DNA from: Alcaligenaceae bacterium
Lineage (GTDB): Bacteria; Pseudomonadota; Gammaproteobacteria; Burkholderiales; Burkholderiaceae_B
Assembly: GCA_013416445.1 (NCBI GenBank)
Contig: JACCER010000007.1
Coordinates: 1 to 64,000, forward strand
Direction: 5' to 3'
DNA: 64,000 bases
Positions 8,746 through 18,488 of the stretch are shown piece after piece. The notes below the pieces were generated by a model. It was not told where the DNA came from and did not search any database. It worked only from the letters and a program-made list of their open reading frames with translations. Each line of letters opens with the position of its first letter. The stretch's first letter is position 1. A program made the position numbers and the translations under genes.

Positions 8746-10536
8746 CTACCTCCCCTGAGACGTCCCTTCCCGCCTGGGATCAGAGCCGCCTTCCAGGCCA
8801 TAGGGCGTAATCACCACCCCTTGCAAACCACTGGGAAAATCCACCTCGCGCACTTCATGGCCCATCGCCCGCAAGCCTGGCGCCAGGCCATGCAAATCTG
8901 TATTTTTCTCTAGCTCGGTAAAACTATTGCGACTGCCCCGGTTAGGCAAATCTATTGCTCGCTGGATATTCAACCCCCAGTCCAGCACCCCCAGCAAAGT
9001 CTTGGCCACATAATTGATAATCGCGCTGCCCCCCGGCGAACCTATCGCCATGTAAGGCCTGCCATTTTTAAGCACCAACATCGGCGCCATCGAACTGCGC
9101 GGGCGCTTCAAGGGTTCAAGCCTGTTGGCAACAGGCTTGCCTTCCGCATCGACATCAGACAGTGAAAAGTCAGTCAATTGATTATTCAGCAAAAAACCAT
9201 CCACAAATATTTTGCTGCCAAATGCTGACTCTATCGTGCTAGTCATGGACACCACATTGCCCTGAGCATCCACCGCCACCAAATGCGAAGTCGAAGGCAA
9301 TTCAGGGGAATTATCCTGCCCCCTGGCAGCCAGCATGCCAACCGGATCACCAGGCGGAGCCCGTTCTATGGCTTTGTTCGCCTGTATCAGGCCTGCCCGC
9401 AACGCCAGGTACTTCGGGTTCAACAGCGCTTTCACTGGCACATCGACAAAAGCGGGATCAGCCACATACACATCACGATCCGCATAGGCCAGTTTGCCCG
9501 CCTCGGCGAAATAATGAACCGCCGACAACGAATCGGGCGACAAATCAGCAATAGGCGTATGCGACAAGATCTCCAGCATCTGCATCACTGCCAACGGCCC
9601 GGAACTAGGCGGCGGCACCCCGCACAATGTATAAACTTTGTATTTAGCGCATAGCGGCACGCGCTCTTGCGCCTTATAGCCAGCCAAATCCTGCATGCTT
9701 AAATCACCAGGCACCGCATGACCTGCGACCGCGGCAACCATATTCTGGGCAACATTTCCCTCGTAGAAAGCCTGAGGGCCTTGTGCAGCAAGCTGCCGGA
9801 ACACCTGCGCCAATGCCTTATTGACCAGCTTATGCCCCACTGGCCACGGTTCGCCTTTGGCATCGTAAAAATAAGCGGCCGCCGCAGCCTGATCGCGTAA
9901 GCCATTATTCTTGACCAGCAATGCATGCAGGCGTTCCGACACCGGGAAGCCTTCTTCAGCCAGAGCAATAGCCGGTTCAAACAGACGGGCCCAGCTTAAA
10001 CGACCTTGCTGTTCGTGCATCAGCGCCAAAACACGCAAAAGCCCAGGCGTACCCACCGAGCGGCCGCTATTGACCGCCTCCCAAAACCCAATGGCCTGGC
10101 CGTTTTTCATGAAACGATCGCTACGTGCCGCGGCAGTTGCGGTTTCCCGGCCATCGTAAGCCCGCACCGACCTTTTGGCCGCATCATAGGCAATGGCAAA
10201 AGCACCACCGCCTATGCCCGACGATTGCGGCTCGACCAGGTTCAGCACCATCTGGCTGGCGATGATCGCATCGGTAGCCGTGCCACCACGCGCCAACATG
10301 GCCGCCCCCGCCTGCGTGGCCAACGGATTGGCGCTACTGACCATATAGCGCGGCGCATACACCACGCTGCGCCTGCGGATGACGCTAACGCTGGCTGCTT
10401 CCGGATTGATGTCAACCGCAACCGCCTCTACACCCGCAGTTGCGTCCTGCGCCCAGACTGCCGGCCACGCCAAGGCGACGGCAACGCCCACCAACAGCGC
10501 CGCTGCCAGTGCAGAAACCCGGCTGGTATCAAGCAT
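8746..10536 (-). CDS. ggt: Gamma-glutamyltranspeptidase (periplasmic, self-cleaving)
   Basis: 596 residues with an N-terminal signal peptide (hydrophobic stretch about 8-28, cleavage near VWAQDA). The predicted nucleophile is T416 in the LPSTSHLVAVD motif, at the junction where the precursor cuts itself into large and small subunits; GSPGGSAIINYV follows in the small subunit. It hydrolyses or transfers the gamma-glutamyl group of glutathione in the periplasm. The gene overlaps the end of the upstream LysR gene by 8 bp, so the two are probably co-transcribed. Confidence 0.95.
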   Translation of the reverse strand: MLDTSRVSALAAALLVGVAVALAWPAVWAQDATAGVEAVAVDINPEAASVSVIRRRSVVYAPRYMVSSANPLATQAGAAMLARGGTATDAIIASQMVLNLVEPQSSGIGGGAFAIAYDAAKRSVRAYDGRETATAAARSDRFMKNGQAIGFWEAVNSGRSVGTPGLLRVLALMHEQQGRLSWARLFEPAIALAEEGFPVSERLHALLVKNNGLRDQAAAAAYFYDAKGEPWPVGHKLVNKALAQVFRQLAAQGPQAFYEGNVAQNMVAAVAGHAVPGDLSMQDLAGYKAQERVPLCAKYKVYTLCGVPPPSSGPLAVMQMLEILSHTPIADLSPDSLSAVHYFAEAGKLAYADRDVYVADPAFVDVPVKALLNPKYLALRAGLIQANKAIERAPPGDPVGMLAARGQDNSPELPSTSHLVAVDAQGNVVSMTSTIESAFGSKIFVDGFLLNNQLTDFSLSDVDAEGKPVANRLEPLKRPRSSMAPMLVLKNGRPYMAIGSPGGSAIINYVAKTLLGVLDWGLNIQRAIDLPNRGSRNSFTELEKNTDLHGLAPGLRAMGHEVREVDFPSGLQGVVITPYGLEGGSDPRREGTSQGR

Positions 10537-11443
10537 GCGTCTGCTCCTTTTGCACTGGGCGCGCCACGCCCTTTAGCCAGACCTCGAACGCCATTAACGC
10601 ATCGCTGCGCTCGCTGGCTTCTGGATAACTGAAAAAATAGGCCTCGCTGACCTGCAGGCTGGCTTGCACCGGCACCACCAGGCGCCCATCGTCGAGCTCT
10701 TCCTGAACCAGAAAGCGAGGCACCAACCCCACGCCCATGCCTGCCTTGGCCGCCTCGAGCACCATGGTAAACAGGTCGTAGCGCGGCCCTGCGCTGATCG
10801 ACGGCACATATTCTTTATGCTGGGTGTAATACCACAGGCGCCAGGCATCTGGCCGCGACGACATGTGCAGATGCGTCAGTCCTTCTATAGGATAAGCTGG
10901 ATTCGTTCCCTTGCCCAACAAACCTGGCGTACAAACCGGCAATAGCTCGCCTTCGTCGAACAGCTTGATGCCCACGGTTTGCGGCCAGATCTGCTTGGCA
11001 TGGTAAATAGCTGCATCAAAAGGATGGTCGTTGAACTGAAATGGCAGAATGCGTACCGACAAACTGACCGCGATGTCGCCATGGCGACGCTGGAAATCGG
11101 CCAGACGCGGCACCAGCCAGGTGGTGGCCAGCGTGGGCAATACCGCGATATGCAAACTGCGCCCCATGCCTGAACGCGAGATCAGGCCCAGCGTATCTTT
11201 TTCCAGTTGCTCAAGATGATGGCGCACCCGCGCCGCATATTCAGCACCCGCACTGGTCACCGAGACCCGGCGCCGCACACGCGCCAGCAGTTCGACCCCC
11301 AGACGCTCTTCCAGGCCGGTAACCTGGCGATAGACCGCGCTATGCGTTAATGCCAGCTCTTCAGCGGCACGCGAAAACGATCCCAGCCTGGCCGTAGCCT
11401 CGAAAGCTTGCAGGGCGCCTAAATTGGGAATACCGTTACGCAT
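10529..11443 (-). CDS. LysR-family transcriptional regulator (GcvA-like)
   Basis: 304 residues. N-terminal winged helix (about 5-65) with NLGALQAFEATARLGSFSRAA, then ALTHSAVYRQVTGLEERLGV. The rest is a periplasmic-binding-type effector domain. The style (P-NLGALQAFEA, RVSVTSAG) is that of the GcvA subgroup. It is divergent from the ThDP enzyme-gcdH pair with a 141-bp shared intergenic region, so that pair is its most likely target. It also lies upstream of, and overlaps, ggt. Effector unknown. Confidence 0.9.
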   Translation of the reverse strand: MRNGIPNLGALQAFEATARLGSFSRAAEELALTHSAVYRQVTGLEERLGVELLARVRRRVSVTSAGAEYAARVRHHLEQLEKDTLGLISRSGMGRSLHIAVLPTLATTWLVPRLADFQRRHGDIAVSLSVRILPFQFNDHPFDAAIYHAKQIWPQTVGIKLFDEGELLPVCTPGLLGKGTNPAYPIEGLTHLHMSSRPDAWRLWYYTQHKEYVPSISAGPRYDLFTMVLEAAKAGMGVGLVPRFLVQEELDDGRLVVPVQASLQVSEAYFFSYPEASERSDALMAFEVWLKGVARPVQKEQTHA

Positions 11444-11534
11444 GAATTTATCCTTTGGCTAAGACTGTGCGGCGGTAGAATCAACAATTGCGACCCGCCG
11501 CAGCAATATCTTGCATAATAGGCAAGACATTGTG

Positions 11535-11549
11535 CAATTTTATCAATTG
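11535..11549. promoter_or_regulatory. Candidate LysR-type operator dyad
   Basis: CAATT-TTATC-AATTG is an A/T-rich inverted repeat in the divergent region between the LysR gene and the ThDP enzyme gene, 36 bp upstream of the latter. A second dyad (TTGC...GCAA) lies around 11510-11537. LysR proteins bind such T-N11-A dyads. Position and symmetry are seen; binding is inferred. Confidence 0.4.
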
Positions 11550-11584
11550 CGTTGTGCCCTCAACGCACATTATCCTGACCCACT

Positions 11585-13282
11585 ATGAAAACAAGCTCAA
11601 ATTCCGCACTTCGCAGCCGTCTGGGCGGCCATATCCTTGTAGACCAATTAGTCGCACAGGGTGTCAAACATGTGTTTTGCGTGCCCGGTGAAAGCTATCT
11701 GGCAGTCCTTGATGGCCTGCACGACGCTACCGTACAGGTTACGGTATGCCGTCAAGAAGGCGGCGCCGCCATGATGGCCGACGCCCACGGCAAGCTTACC
11801 GGCGAACCCGGCATCTGTATGGTAACCCGTGGGCCTGGCGCCTCAAATGCACTGGCCGGCGTGCATATCGCCATGCAAGATTCCACACCCATGATCCTGT
11901 TCGTCGGGCAAATTGAACGCGGCATGCGCGAACGCGACGCCTTCCAGGAAATGGACTACCGGGCGGTCTTTGGCAGCCAGGCCAAGTGGGTCACGGAAAT
12001 CGACCAAATCGAACGCATACCCGAAATCCTTTCCCGCGCCTTCCATGTGGCTACTTCGGGGCGCCCCGGCCCAGTCGTCATCGCGCTGCCCGAAGACATG
12101 CTGGTGGAATACGCCGAAGTCGCCGACGCTCCGCACTACGAAGTGGTGGATAGCAGTCCTACCACCGCCCAGCTTGACGCCTTGGCGCAGCAACTGGCCA
12201 AGGCCAAGCAACCCATCGCCATCCTGGGCGGCACGCGCTGGAATCAAACGGCGGTTGACCAATTCGCCCAGTTTGCCACACGCTATCAATTGCCCGTTGC
12301 CGTGCAGTTTCGCCGGCAAATGCTGTTTTCGGTTGAGCACCCCTGCTTTATCGGCGATGTCGGGCTGGGCAGCAACCCCGAAATCATGGAATACATCAAG
12401 GATGCCGACCTGATCTTGCTGGTAGGCGGCCGTATGTCGGAAATCGCCAGCCAAAGCTACACTCTGCTTGACATTCCCGTGCCCAAGCAGGCCCTGGTGC
12501 ATGTCTACCCCGATGCCGGCGAACTGAATCGCGTATACCGCGCCGACCTGGCCATTAATGTTGCGCCGGCGTCATTTGCAGCAGCAGTTGGCGCCCTGCA
12601 GCCAGCCCAGCCCGTAGCATGGACCAGCAAGCTGGAACACATGCGCGCCAGCTATTTGGCCTGGACTGACCCTGCAAAAATCAGTCACCCCGGCGTGCTG
12701 CAAATGGGCCAGGTTATGTCTTACCTGCGTAGCGCCCTGCCCGACGACGCCATCATGTGCAATGGCGCAGGCAACTATGCCACATGGCTGCACCGTTTTC
12801 ACCAGTTCACCCGCTATGGCACGCAACTGGCACCCACCTCAGGTTCCATGGGCTACGGTTTGCCCGCCGCCGTAGGCGCCAAACGCATAGACCCAACAAA
12901 AATGGTCATCTGCTTCGCAGGCGACGGTTGCTTCATGATGCATGGCCAGGAATTCGCCACGGCAGTCCAGTACCAATTGCCCATCGTCGTGATTCTTATC
13001 GACAACGGCATGTACGGCACCATACGCATGCACCAGGAACTGCACTACCCGGCGCGCCTGTCGGCCACCGCCTTGCAAAACCCCGATTTCGCCGCCTACG
13101 CGCAAGCCTTCGGCGGCCACGGTGAACGCGTTGAAACCACTGAACAATTCGCCCCGGCATTTGAACGCGCCCTGGCCAGCCAAAAACCAGCCATCCTGCA
13201 CTGCCTGATAGACCCGGAAACCATTTCGCCCACCACCACACTGGAAAAAATCCGGGAAAAGGCCCTGGCAGCTCAAGCATAA
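11585..13282 (+). CDS. Thiamine-diphosphate enzyme, acetolactate-synthase-like
   Basis: 565 residues with the three domains of the ThDP decarboxylase/synthase family: N-terminal pyrimidine-binding domain with the catalytic glutamate in CRQEGGAAMMA (about 55-65), central domain, and C-terminal pyrophosphate domain with GDGCFMMHGQEFATA and IDNGMYGTIRMHQ. Acetolactate synthase large subunits look like this, but no small subunit (ilvH) follows. Instead gcdH lies 71 bp downstream, which suggests a catabolic role. Oxalyl-CoA decarboxylase or sulfoacetaldehyde acetyltransferase activity is not supported by distinctive motifs. Substrate unknown. Confidence 0.85.
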   Translation: MKTSSNSALRSRLGGHILVDQLVAQGVKHVFCVPGESYLAVLDGLHDATVQVTVCRQEGGAAMMADAHGKLTGEPGICMVTRGPGASNALAGVHIAMQDSTPMILFVGQIERGMRERDAFQEMDYRAVFGSQAKWVTEIDQIERIPEILSRAFHVATSGRPGPVVIALPEDMLVEYAEVADAPHYEVVDSSPTTAQLDALAQQLAKAKQPIAILGGTRWNQTAVDQFAQFATRYQLPVAVQFRRQMLFSVEHPCFIGDVGLGSNPEIMEYIKDADLILLVGGRMSEIASQSYTLLDIPVPKQALVHVYPDAGELNRVYRADLAINVAPASFAAAVGALQPAQPVAWTSKLEHMRASYLAWTDPAKISHPGVLQMGQVMSYLRSALPDDAIMCNGAGNYATWLHRFHQFTRYGTQLAPTSGSMGYGLPAAVGAKRIDPTKMVICFAGDGCFMMHGQEFATAVQYQLPIVVILIDNGMYGTIRMHQELHYPARLSATALQNPDFAAYAQAFGGHGERVETTEQFAPAFERALASQKPAILHCLIDPETISPTTTLEKIREKALAAQA

Positions 13283-13353
13283 CGCTTAGCACAGGCCTGC
13301 CCCGGCAGGCCAATCACTTTACATTTAAACCTCTTTGAATTGGAGCCCCCATT

Positions 13354-14547
13354 ATGTCGGCAGCCCCCTCATTCCACTGGCAAGATCCCCTATTGCTGGA
13401 TGCCCAGCTTACTGAAGAAGAACGCATGGTGCGCGACGCCGCGCATTCGTACGCACAAGACAAACTAGCTCCACGCGTCATCGAAGCCTTCCGCAACGAA
13501 AAAACCGACAGCGCCATCTTTGCCGAAATGGGCGAACTAGGCCTGCTGGGCGCAACCATCCCCGAGGAATACGGCGGCGCAGGCCTGAACTACGTCAGTT
13601 ATGGCCTGATCGCCCGCGAAGTCGAACGCATCGACTCGGGTTACCGCTCGATGATGAGCGTACAGTCTTCGCTGGTCATGGTGCCCATCAATGAGTTCGG
13701 CACCGAAGAACAAAAACGCAAGTACCTGCCCAAACTGGCCAGTGGCGAATGGATAGGCTGCTTCGGCCTGACCGAACCCAACCATGGTTCCGACCCAGGC
13801 AGCATGGAAACCCGCGCAGTCAAAACCGCCAACGGCTACACGATCAGCGGCAACAAAATGTGGATCACCAACTCGCCCATCGCCGACGTTTTCGTGGTGT
13901 GGGGCAAAGTGGTGGGCGGCGAAGACGACGGCAAGATCCGTGGCTTTATCCTTGAAAAAGGCATGAAGGGCCTGTCGGCGCCAACCATCCACGGCAAGGT
14001 AGGCCTGCGCTCGTCGGTTACCGGCGAAGTGGTCATGGACGAGGTCGAGGTCGGCGCCGAGCAAATGCTGCCCGGCGTCACTGGCCTGCGTGGCCCCTTC
14101 ACCTGCTTGAACTCGGCCCGCTTCGGCATCGCCTGGGGCGCGCTGGGCGCAGCCGAAGATTGCTGGCACACTGCCCGCCAATATACCCTGGACCGCAAGC
14201 AGTTTGGCCGCCCCTTGGCCGCCACACAGCTTATCCAGAAGAAACTGGCCGACATGCAAACCGAGATCACGCTGGCGCTGCAAGGCTGCCTGCGCTTGGG
14301 TCGCATGAAAGACGAAGGTACGGCCGCCGTTGAAATCACCTCAATAATGAAGCGTAATTCCTGCGGCAAGGCGCTGGACATAGCCCGTCTTGCCCGCGAT
14401 ATGCTGGGCGGCAACGGTATTTCCGACGAATTCGGCGTAGCGCGCCATTTGGTGAACCTGGAAGTGGTCAACACCTACGAAGGTACGCACGATGTACACG
14501 CACTGATCCTGGGTCGGGCACAAACCGGCCTGCAGGCGTTTTTCTAA
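13354..14547 (+). CDS. gcdH: Glutaryl-CoA dehydrogenase
   Basis: 397 residues, normal length. Acyl-CoA dehydrogenase fold with [17 protein letters not shown] in the FAD/substrate region and the C-terminal [18 protein letters not shown] carrying the catalytic base E376, which together point to glutaryl-CoA dehydrogenase and not other family members. It oxidatively decarboxylates glutaryl-CoA to crotonyl-CoA in lysine, tryptophan and glutarate breakdown, passing electrons to ETF. It is downstream of the ThDP enzyme and followed by a strong terminator. Confidence 0.94.
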   Translation: MSAAPSFHWQDPLLLDAQLTEEERMVRDAAHSYAQDKLAPRVIEAFRNEKTDSAIFAEMGELGLLGATIPEEYGGAGLNYVSYGLIAREVERIDSGYRSMMSVQSSLVMVPINEFGTEEQKRKYLPKLASGEWIGCFGLTEPNHGSDPGSMETRAVKTANGYTISGNKMWITNSPIADVFVVWGKVVGGEDDGKIRGFILEKGMKGLSAPTIHGKVGLRSSVTGEVVMDEVEVGAEQMLPGVTGLRGPFTCLNSARFGIAWGALGAAEDCWHTARQYTLDRKQFGRPLAATQLIQKKLADMQTEITLALQGCLRLGRMKDEGTAAVEITSIMKRNSCGKALDIARLARDMLGGNGISDEFGVARHLVNLEVVNTYEGTHDVHALILGRAQTGLQAFF

Positions 14548-14605
14548 GTATTTTGGCGCCGTCGCCAGGTTACGCACCTGGTGTCGGTCTGCTTGCAATA
14601 CCGTG

Positions 14606-14630
14606 GGCCGCACGCAATGTGCGGCCTTTT
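14606..14630 (+). terminator. Rho-independent terminator after gcdH
   Basis: Perfect 8-bp stem GGCCGCAC/GTGCGGCC with a 5-nt loop, followed by TTTTAGTTTTATTG. It lies 59 bp past the gcdH stop codon. Confidence 0.9.
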
Positions 14631-14720
14631 AGTTTTATTGTTATGGACGCTTATGCTACGGTGGTATTGCTGGATTAACGCAAAGCGCCGTTATCATTAC
14701 ACCGCAAAAAAGCTATCGGC

Positions 14721-15167
14721 CTACTCGGGCTTCACGCCCAGATCGAAAAGAGTGGTGGCTTCCAGTTCCAGCACCTGCTGGTCGCGCTGGTTGAATACGC
14801 GCCATGACCAACGAATAATACCCAGGTCATCGCGGCTGGATGACACCCGCTTGGAATCGACGGACGCTTCCAGGCGCAAGGCGTCGCCGGGACGCACAGG
14901 GGCCAGCCAACGCACTTTTTCCAGCCCTGGCGAGCCAAAGGATTCGGAGTCATGCAGGGCGGCGTCTACGGCCATGCGCATGGCCAGGCCGCAAGTCAGC
15001 CAGCCACTGGCGATAAGCCCGTCCCAGCGGCCTTCCTTGGCGCGCTCGACATCAATATGAAACCACTGCGGATCATATGCTTTGGCGAATCTCAGCATTT
15101 CTTCTTCGCTTACAACAACAGGAGGGTGCGCAATCATCATCCCGACTTGAAACTCGCTGAATTTCAT
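14721..15167 (-). CDS. MaoC-family acyl dehydratase-like protein
   Basis: 148 residues from the ATG at 15165-15167. Single hot-dog domain with the hydratase segment YDPQWFHIDVERAKEG and GLIASGWLTCGLAMRM, the (R)-specific enoyl-CoA hydratase type motif in which Asp and His do catalysis. It converges on gcdH, so it may act on CoA thioesters, but the substrate is unknown. A four-codon extension beginning at TTG was rejected in favour of the ATG. Confidence 0.88.
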   Translation of the reverse strand: MKFSEFQVGMMIAHPPVVVSEEEMLRFAKAYDPQWFHIDVERAKEGRWDGLIASGWLTCGLAMRMAVDAALHDSESFGSPGLEKVRWLAPVRPGDALRLEASVDSKRVSSSRDDLGIIRWSWRVFNQRDQQVLELEATTLFDLGVKPE

Positions 15168-15290
15168 AGCAAAACCCAATCACTCATTTGATAAGTAAAG
15201 CGAGAAGTTTAACCTTGTTACCTGCGCATCGCTTCCTGGGCCCACAAAAATGTATCGCGGGCCTGACACCGTAGTACTGCTGGCGGGAAG

Positions 15291-16079
15291 TCAAAGCAAT
15301 GTACGGCTAGTGACATATGGCGGTAAATTTGCACGCACCAGACGCCCCGCAATAGACTCAACCATAGGGATATCGGGCAGAAAAGCACCGGGACCAAACC
15401 AGCGCGCATCGGCGATTTCATCTTGCTGGATATTAAGTTCGCCGCCATCATATTCAGCGGTATAGGCGATCATCAGGGAGTGCGGGAACGGCCATGACTG
15501 GCTGCCGAAATAGCACAGGTCTTTGACATACAGGCCTACTTCCTCGAACACCTCTCGGTGGATGGCGTCTTCAATACTTTCCCCTGCCTCGACAAAGCCG
15601 GCCAACGCGGTATAGCGCGCGGTTGCATGTATTGCATGACGTGCCAGCAAGATCTCGTTGCCCCGCTTGACCAACACCATCATGGCCGGAGAAACTCGAG
15701 GATAAGAGGAAAAACCACAGGCGGGGCAATGAAAGCAGAGTTCTGTTTCCGACTTGCGCATGGGCGTCGCACAAACACCGCAATAGCGGTTGGTGCGCAC
15801 CCACTCTGATACCTGAAACGCACGACTGACCAAAGCGCCATCTTCGCCCAGCCCACCCAAAACAGCCCGCAGCTTGCGAAACACAAAACCAGGAGGCGCC
15901 TCGATATCACGTGCCACATGGGAAGTGCAGTGGTCGGAATTGCCATTGAGCCAGAGCGGCTGAAGCTCGTTGTTGCCCACGCCCATAAAGCTGCAGACAT
16001 GCGCATTGGGAAAATCAATACCGGATTCACACAAGAGAATCTCGTCGTCTCGAAAAATAAAATTCATGCCGTCGCCCAT
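15291..16079 (-). CDS. nudC: NAD(+)/NADH diphosphatase (RNA NAD-decapping Nudix enzyme)
   Basis: 262 residues. The zinc ribbon has C100-x2-C103 and C115-x2-C118. The Nudix box runs from G161 to G182 with the REVFEEVG core, and SQSWPFPHS (193-201) is the NudC-specific signature. The enzyme cleaves NAD(H) to NMN(H) and AMP and removes NAD caps from RNA 5' ends. A second in-frame ATG is at residue 5. It stands alone, 116 bp upstream of the sua5 stop-side region. Confidence 0.95.
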   Translation of the reverse strand: MGDGMNFIFRDDEILLCESGIDFPNAHVCSFMGVGNNELQPLWLNGNSDHCTSHVARDIEAPPGFVFRKLRAVLGGLGEDGALVSRAFQVSEWVRTNRYCGVCATPMRKSETELCFHCPACGFSSYPRVSPAMMVLVKRGNEILLARHAIHATARYTALAGFVEAGESIEDAIHREVFEEVGLYVKDLCYFGSQSWPFPHSLMIAYTAEYDGGELNIQQDEIADARWFGPGAFLPDIPMVESIAGRLVRANLPPYVTSRTLL

Positions 16080-16195
16080 GATGTTCTTTGCAAAGCATCA
16101 TACTCCAGCTAGCATCTTAGGTGATACTCTTCGCAGCGATACCCGCTTCCTGCTTTTCGTGCGCAACGGGTTGAAGGGCGATATGTTTGCTTGGA

Positions 16196-17260
16196 TTATT
16201 TGTCAGATTGCGCTGCACCAATCTGACCTGCGAAGGCGGCGCCGGCCCGCCCTATACGGTCGTTGATGGCTTGCCATGCCTGCGTTCGCGGAGGCTGCTC
16301 CAGCAAAATCCGGGTGTACCCGCCCAGGTCCAGGCGGCGCAACAAGGAATACAATTCGCGCGCATACGTGCCGGGATCAGCCGCACATACATGCCAATCA
16401 ACATTTCGCCAGGCAACATGCTGCGGCGTATTGAACACCACGGCGGCAATACGGCCCACCCCTTCGCCAGCCGCCTGTGCCGCTTCCAGCAATTGCGCTA
16501 AAGACAACACCAGCAACGGCGTACGCGGCGCATAATGCGCCTTCAACGACCCGGACACCTGCGGAGCCGCCGCATCTGGGCGGCCCGGTTCGGCGCCCAG
16601 TACAGCAGCTATTTGCTCCGCCGATACATGGCCTGGCCGCAACAGCACTGCCCCCACCCCCTGATCCAGCCGCGACAAATCCACGATCGTCGACTCTATA
16701 CCCACCTGCGACGACCCGCCTTCCAGCACCAGCAGATCAGCCTCGTTCAGTTCGGGAAACTCTGAACGCACATGCAAGGCCTGGGTAGGCGATACCTGCC
16801 CAAACTTATTCGCTGAAGGCGCCGCCACACCACCCTGCCCACTCGGCTTCAAGCGCGCAAACTCACGCAGCAAAGCCTGTGCCACAGGATGCGAAGGGCA
16901 ACGCAAGCCCACACTGCGCTGCCCGCCACTGACCGCAGCGGGAATATGCGCGGAACGCGGCAGTATCAAGGTAAGCGGGCCCGGCCAGAAAGCCTGCATC
17001 AAGGCCTGCGCTTCAGCGGGCACTGACGCTGCCCAATAGCTGATATCGGCTTCAGGAGCCACGTGCACAATAACCGGGTGATTGGCGGGACGCCCCTTGG
17101 CCGCGTAGATTTTCGCTATGGCTTCTGGGTTTTCGGCATCAGCGCCCAAGCCATAGACGGTTTCAGTGGGGAACGCCACCAGACCGCCCTGAGCCAGGCG
17201 TTGTGCAGCTTGCGCCACCAACAGGCGCATATCCGGCGACATTGCTGCATCTGACTTCAT
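16196..17260 (-). CDS. Threonylcarbamoyl-AMP synthase, Sua5 type
   Basis: 354 residues: an N-terminal YrdC domain (about 1-210) with PTETVYGLGADAENPEAI and KGRPANHPVIVH, then a C-terminal Sua5 domain (about 230-345) that distinguishes it from the short TsaC form. It makes threonylcarbamoyl-AMP from threonine, bicarbonate and ATP for t6A37 of tRNA. Its start overlaps the purK stop by one base, so it is the last gene of purE-purK-sua5. Odd feature: the last ten codons (GQIGAAQSDK and stop) are written by a REP-like dyad at 16201-16231. Confidence 0.93.
   Translation of the reverse strand: MKSDAAMSPDMRLLVAQAAQRLAQGGLVAFPTETVYGLGADAENPEAIAKIYAAKGRPANHPVIVHVAPEADISYWAASVPAEAQALMQAFWPGPLTLILPRSAHIPAAVSGGQRSVGLRCPSHPVAQALLREFARLKPSGQGGVAAPSANKFGQVSPTQALHVRSEFPELNEADLLVLEGGSSQVGIESTIVDLSRLDQGVGAVLLRPGHVSAEQIAAVLGAEPGRPDAAAPQVSGSLKAHYAPRTPLLVLSLAQLLEAAQAAGEGVGRIAAVVFNTPQHVAWRNVDWHVCAADPGTYARELYSLLRRLDLGGYTRILLEQPPRTQAWQAINDRIGRAGAAFAGQIGAAQSDK
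16201..16231. repeat. REP-like dyad inside the 3' end of sua5
   Basis: TGTCAGATTGCGCTGCACCA then ATCTGACCTGC, an inverted repeat of the window-wide family with a C-to-A drift in both arms. It encodes the final residues of Sua5. Confidence 0.75.
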
Positions 17261-18435
17261 CAGAACGGCACGCCCAACACTTGCGCAACCTGCGCTGCCC
17301 CGGCTTGAGCATCAGCCAGCGTAGCGCCCAGCACGTTCACATGACCCATTTTGCGCCCGCGCCGCGCTTCGGCCTTGCCATACAGGTGCAACTTGGCGCC
17401 AGGCACGGCCAGCACAGCGGACCAATCGGGTTCACGCTTGCCGCCAGTGGATGAATCGAACCAGACATCACCCAAAATATTCAGCATGACCACTGAACAC
17501 AAGCTATCGGTACTGCCCAAAGGCAAGCCCGCCGTGACCCGCGCCTGCTGCTCGAACTGGCTGCTGATGCTGGCGTTCATGGTGTAGTGGCCGCTATTGT
17601 GCGGCCGGGGCGCAATTTCGTTGACAATCAGGCTGCCGTCCTGCAGCACAAAAAATTCCACGCATAGCACGCCCACATACCGCAAACCCTCGGCAATAGC
17701 CTGTGCTGACTGCACCGCCTGAACAGCCAGTGCCTGACCCGCTGACTGCGCATCAACCGACGACACTGCCAGTATGCCGTCCCGATGTTCGTTTTGAGCC
17801 GACGGGAAAAACACCGTCTTGCCATCAGCGCCACGGGCCATCACTACGGACAGTTCGCTGGCCAAGGGCAGCAGCGCTTCCAGCACACAGGCTACGCCGA
17901 ATTCGGCAAATGCCTGCTGGGCTTCCTGGCGATTGCCGACGCGCGCCTGGCCCTTGCCATCGTAGCCCAGCCTGGCCGCCTTCAGGATGCCAGGAAAAAG
18001 CGTATCGGGCGCAGCGACCAGATCGAGGTCGCTACGCACAGGCACATAAGGGGCCACTGGCACGCCCGCTTCCTGAATAAAGGCCTTTTCGCTGATACGA
18101 TCCTGGACGATGGCAACCGCAGCCGCAGCCGGCCTGACCGAGGAGCCCAAGTCAGCCAGCATCTGCAAACTTTGCGCCGGCACATTTTCGAATTCAGTGG
18201 TTACCGACTTGCAGCGCGCCGACAATTGCCTCAGGCCCGCCTCATCGTCGTAACTGGCCTGGATATGCATATCGGCCACTGCACCCGCCGGACTGGCAGT
18301 ATCGGGATCGAGCACGGCCACCTTATAGCCCAGGCTTTGCGCGGCATGGCAAAACATGCGGCCCAACTGCCCTCCCCCGATCATGCCCAGCCAGTCGCCT
18401 GGCGCTATCGGAAAAACATTCGTGGCTTCGTTCAT
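17260..18435 (-). CDS. purK: N5-carboxyaminoimidazole ribonucleotide synthase
   Basis: 391 residues from the ATG at 18433-18435 (a TTG three codons earlier was rejected). ATP-grasp protein: N-terminal GMIGGGQLGRMFCHAAQSLGY, and metal-binding EIAPRPHNSGHYT near residue 270, both hallmarks of PurK. It carboxylates AIR to N5-CAIR with ATP and bicarbonate in de novo purine synthesis. It is immediately downstream of purE (53 bp) and overlaps sua5 by one base. Confidence 0.96.
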   Translation of the reverse strand: MNEATNVFPIAPGDWLGMIGGGQLGRMFCHAAQSLGYKVAVLDPDTASPAGAVADMHIQASYDDEAGLRQLSARCKSVTTEFENVPAQSLQMLADLGSSVRPAAAAVAIVQDRISEKAFIQEAGVPVAPYVPVRSDLDLVAAPDTLFPGILKAARLGYDGKGQARVGNRQEAQQAFAEFGVACVLEALLPLASELSVVMARGADGKTVFFPSAQNEHRDGILAVSSVDAQSAGQALAVQAVQSAQAIAEGLRYVGVLCVEFFVLQDGSLIVNEIAPRPHNSGHYTMNASISSQFEQQARVTAGLPLGSTDSLCSVVMLNILGDVWFDSSTGGKREPDWSAVLAVPGAKLHLYGKAEARRGRKMGHVNVLGATLADAQAGAAQVAQVLGVPF

Positions 18436-18488
18436 GAAAAACAACCTGTCCGCAATAAAAATAAATAAAAAACTGGGTGCCCTGCCAC

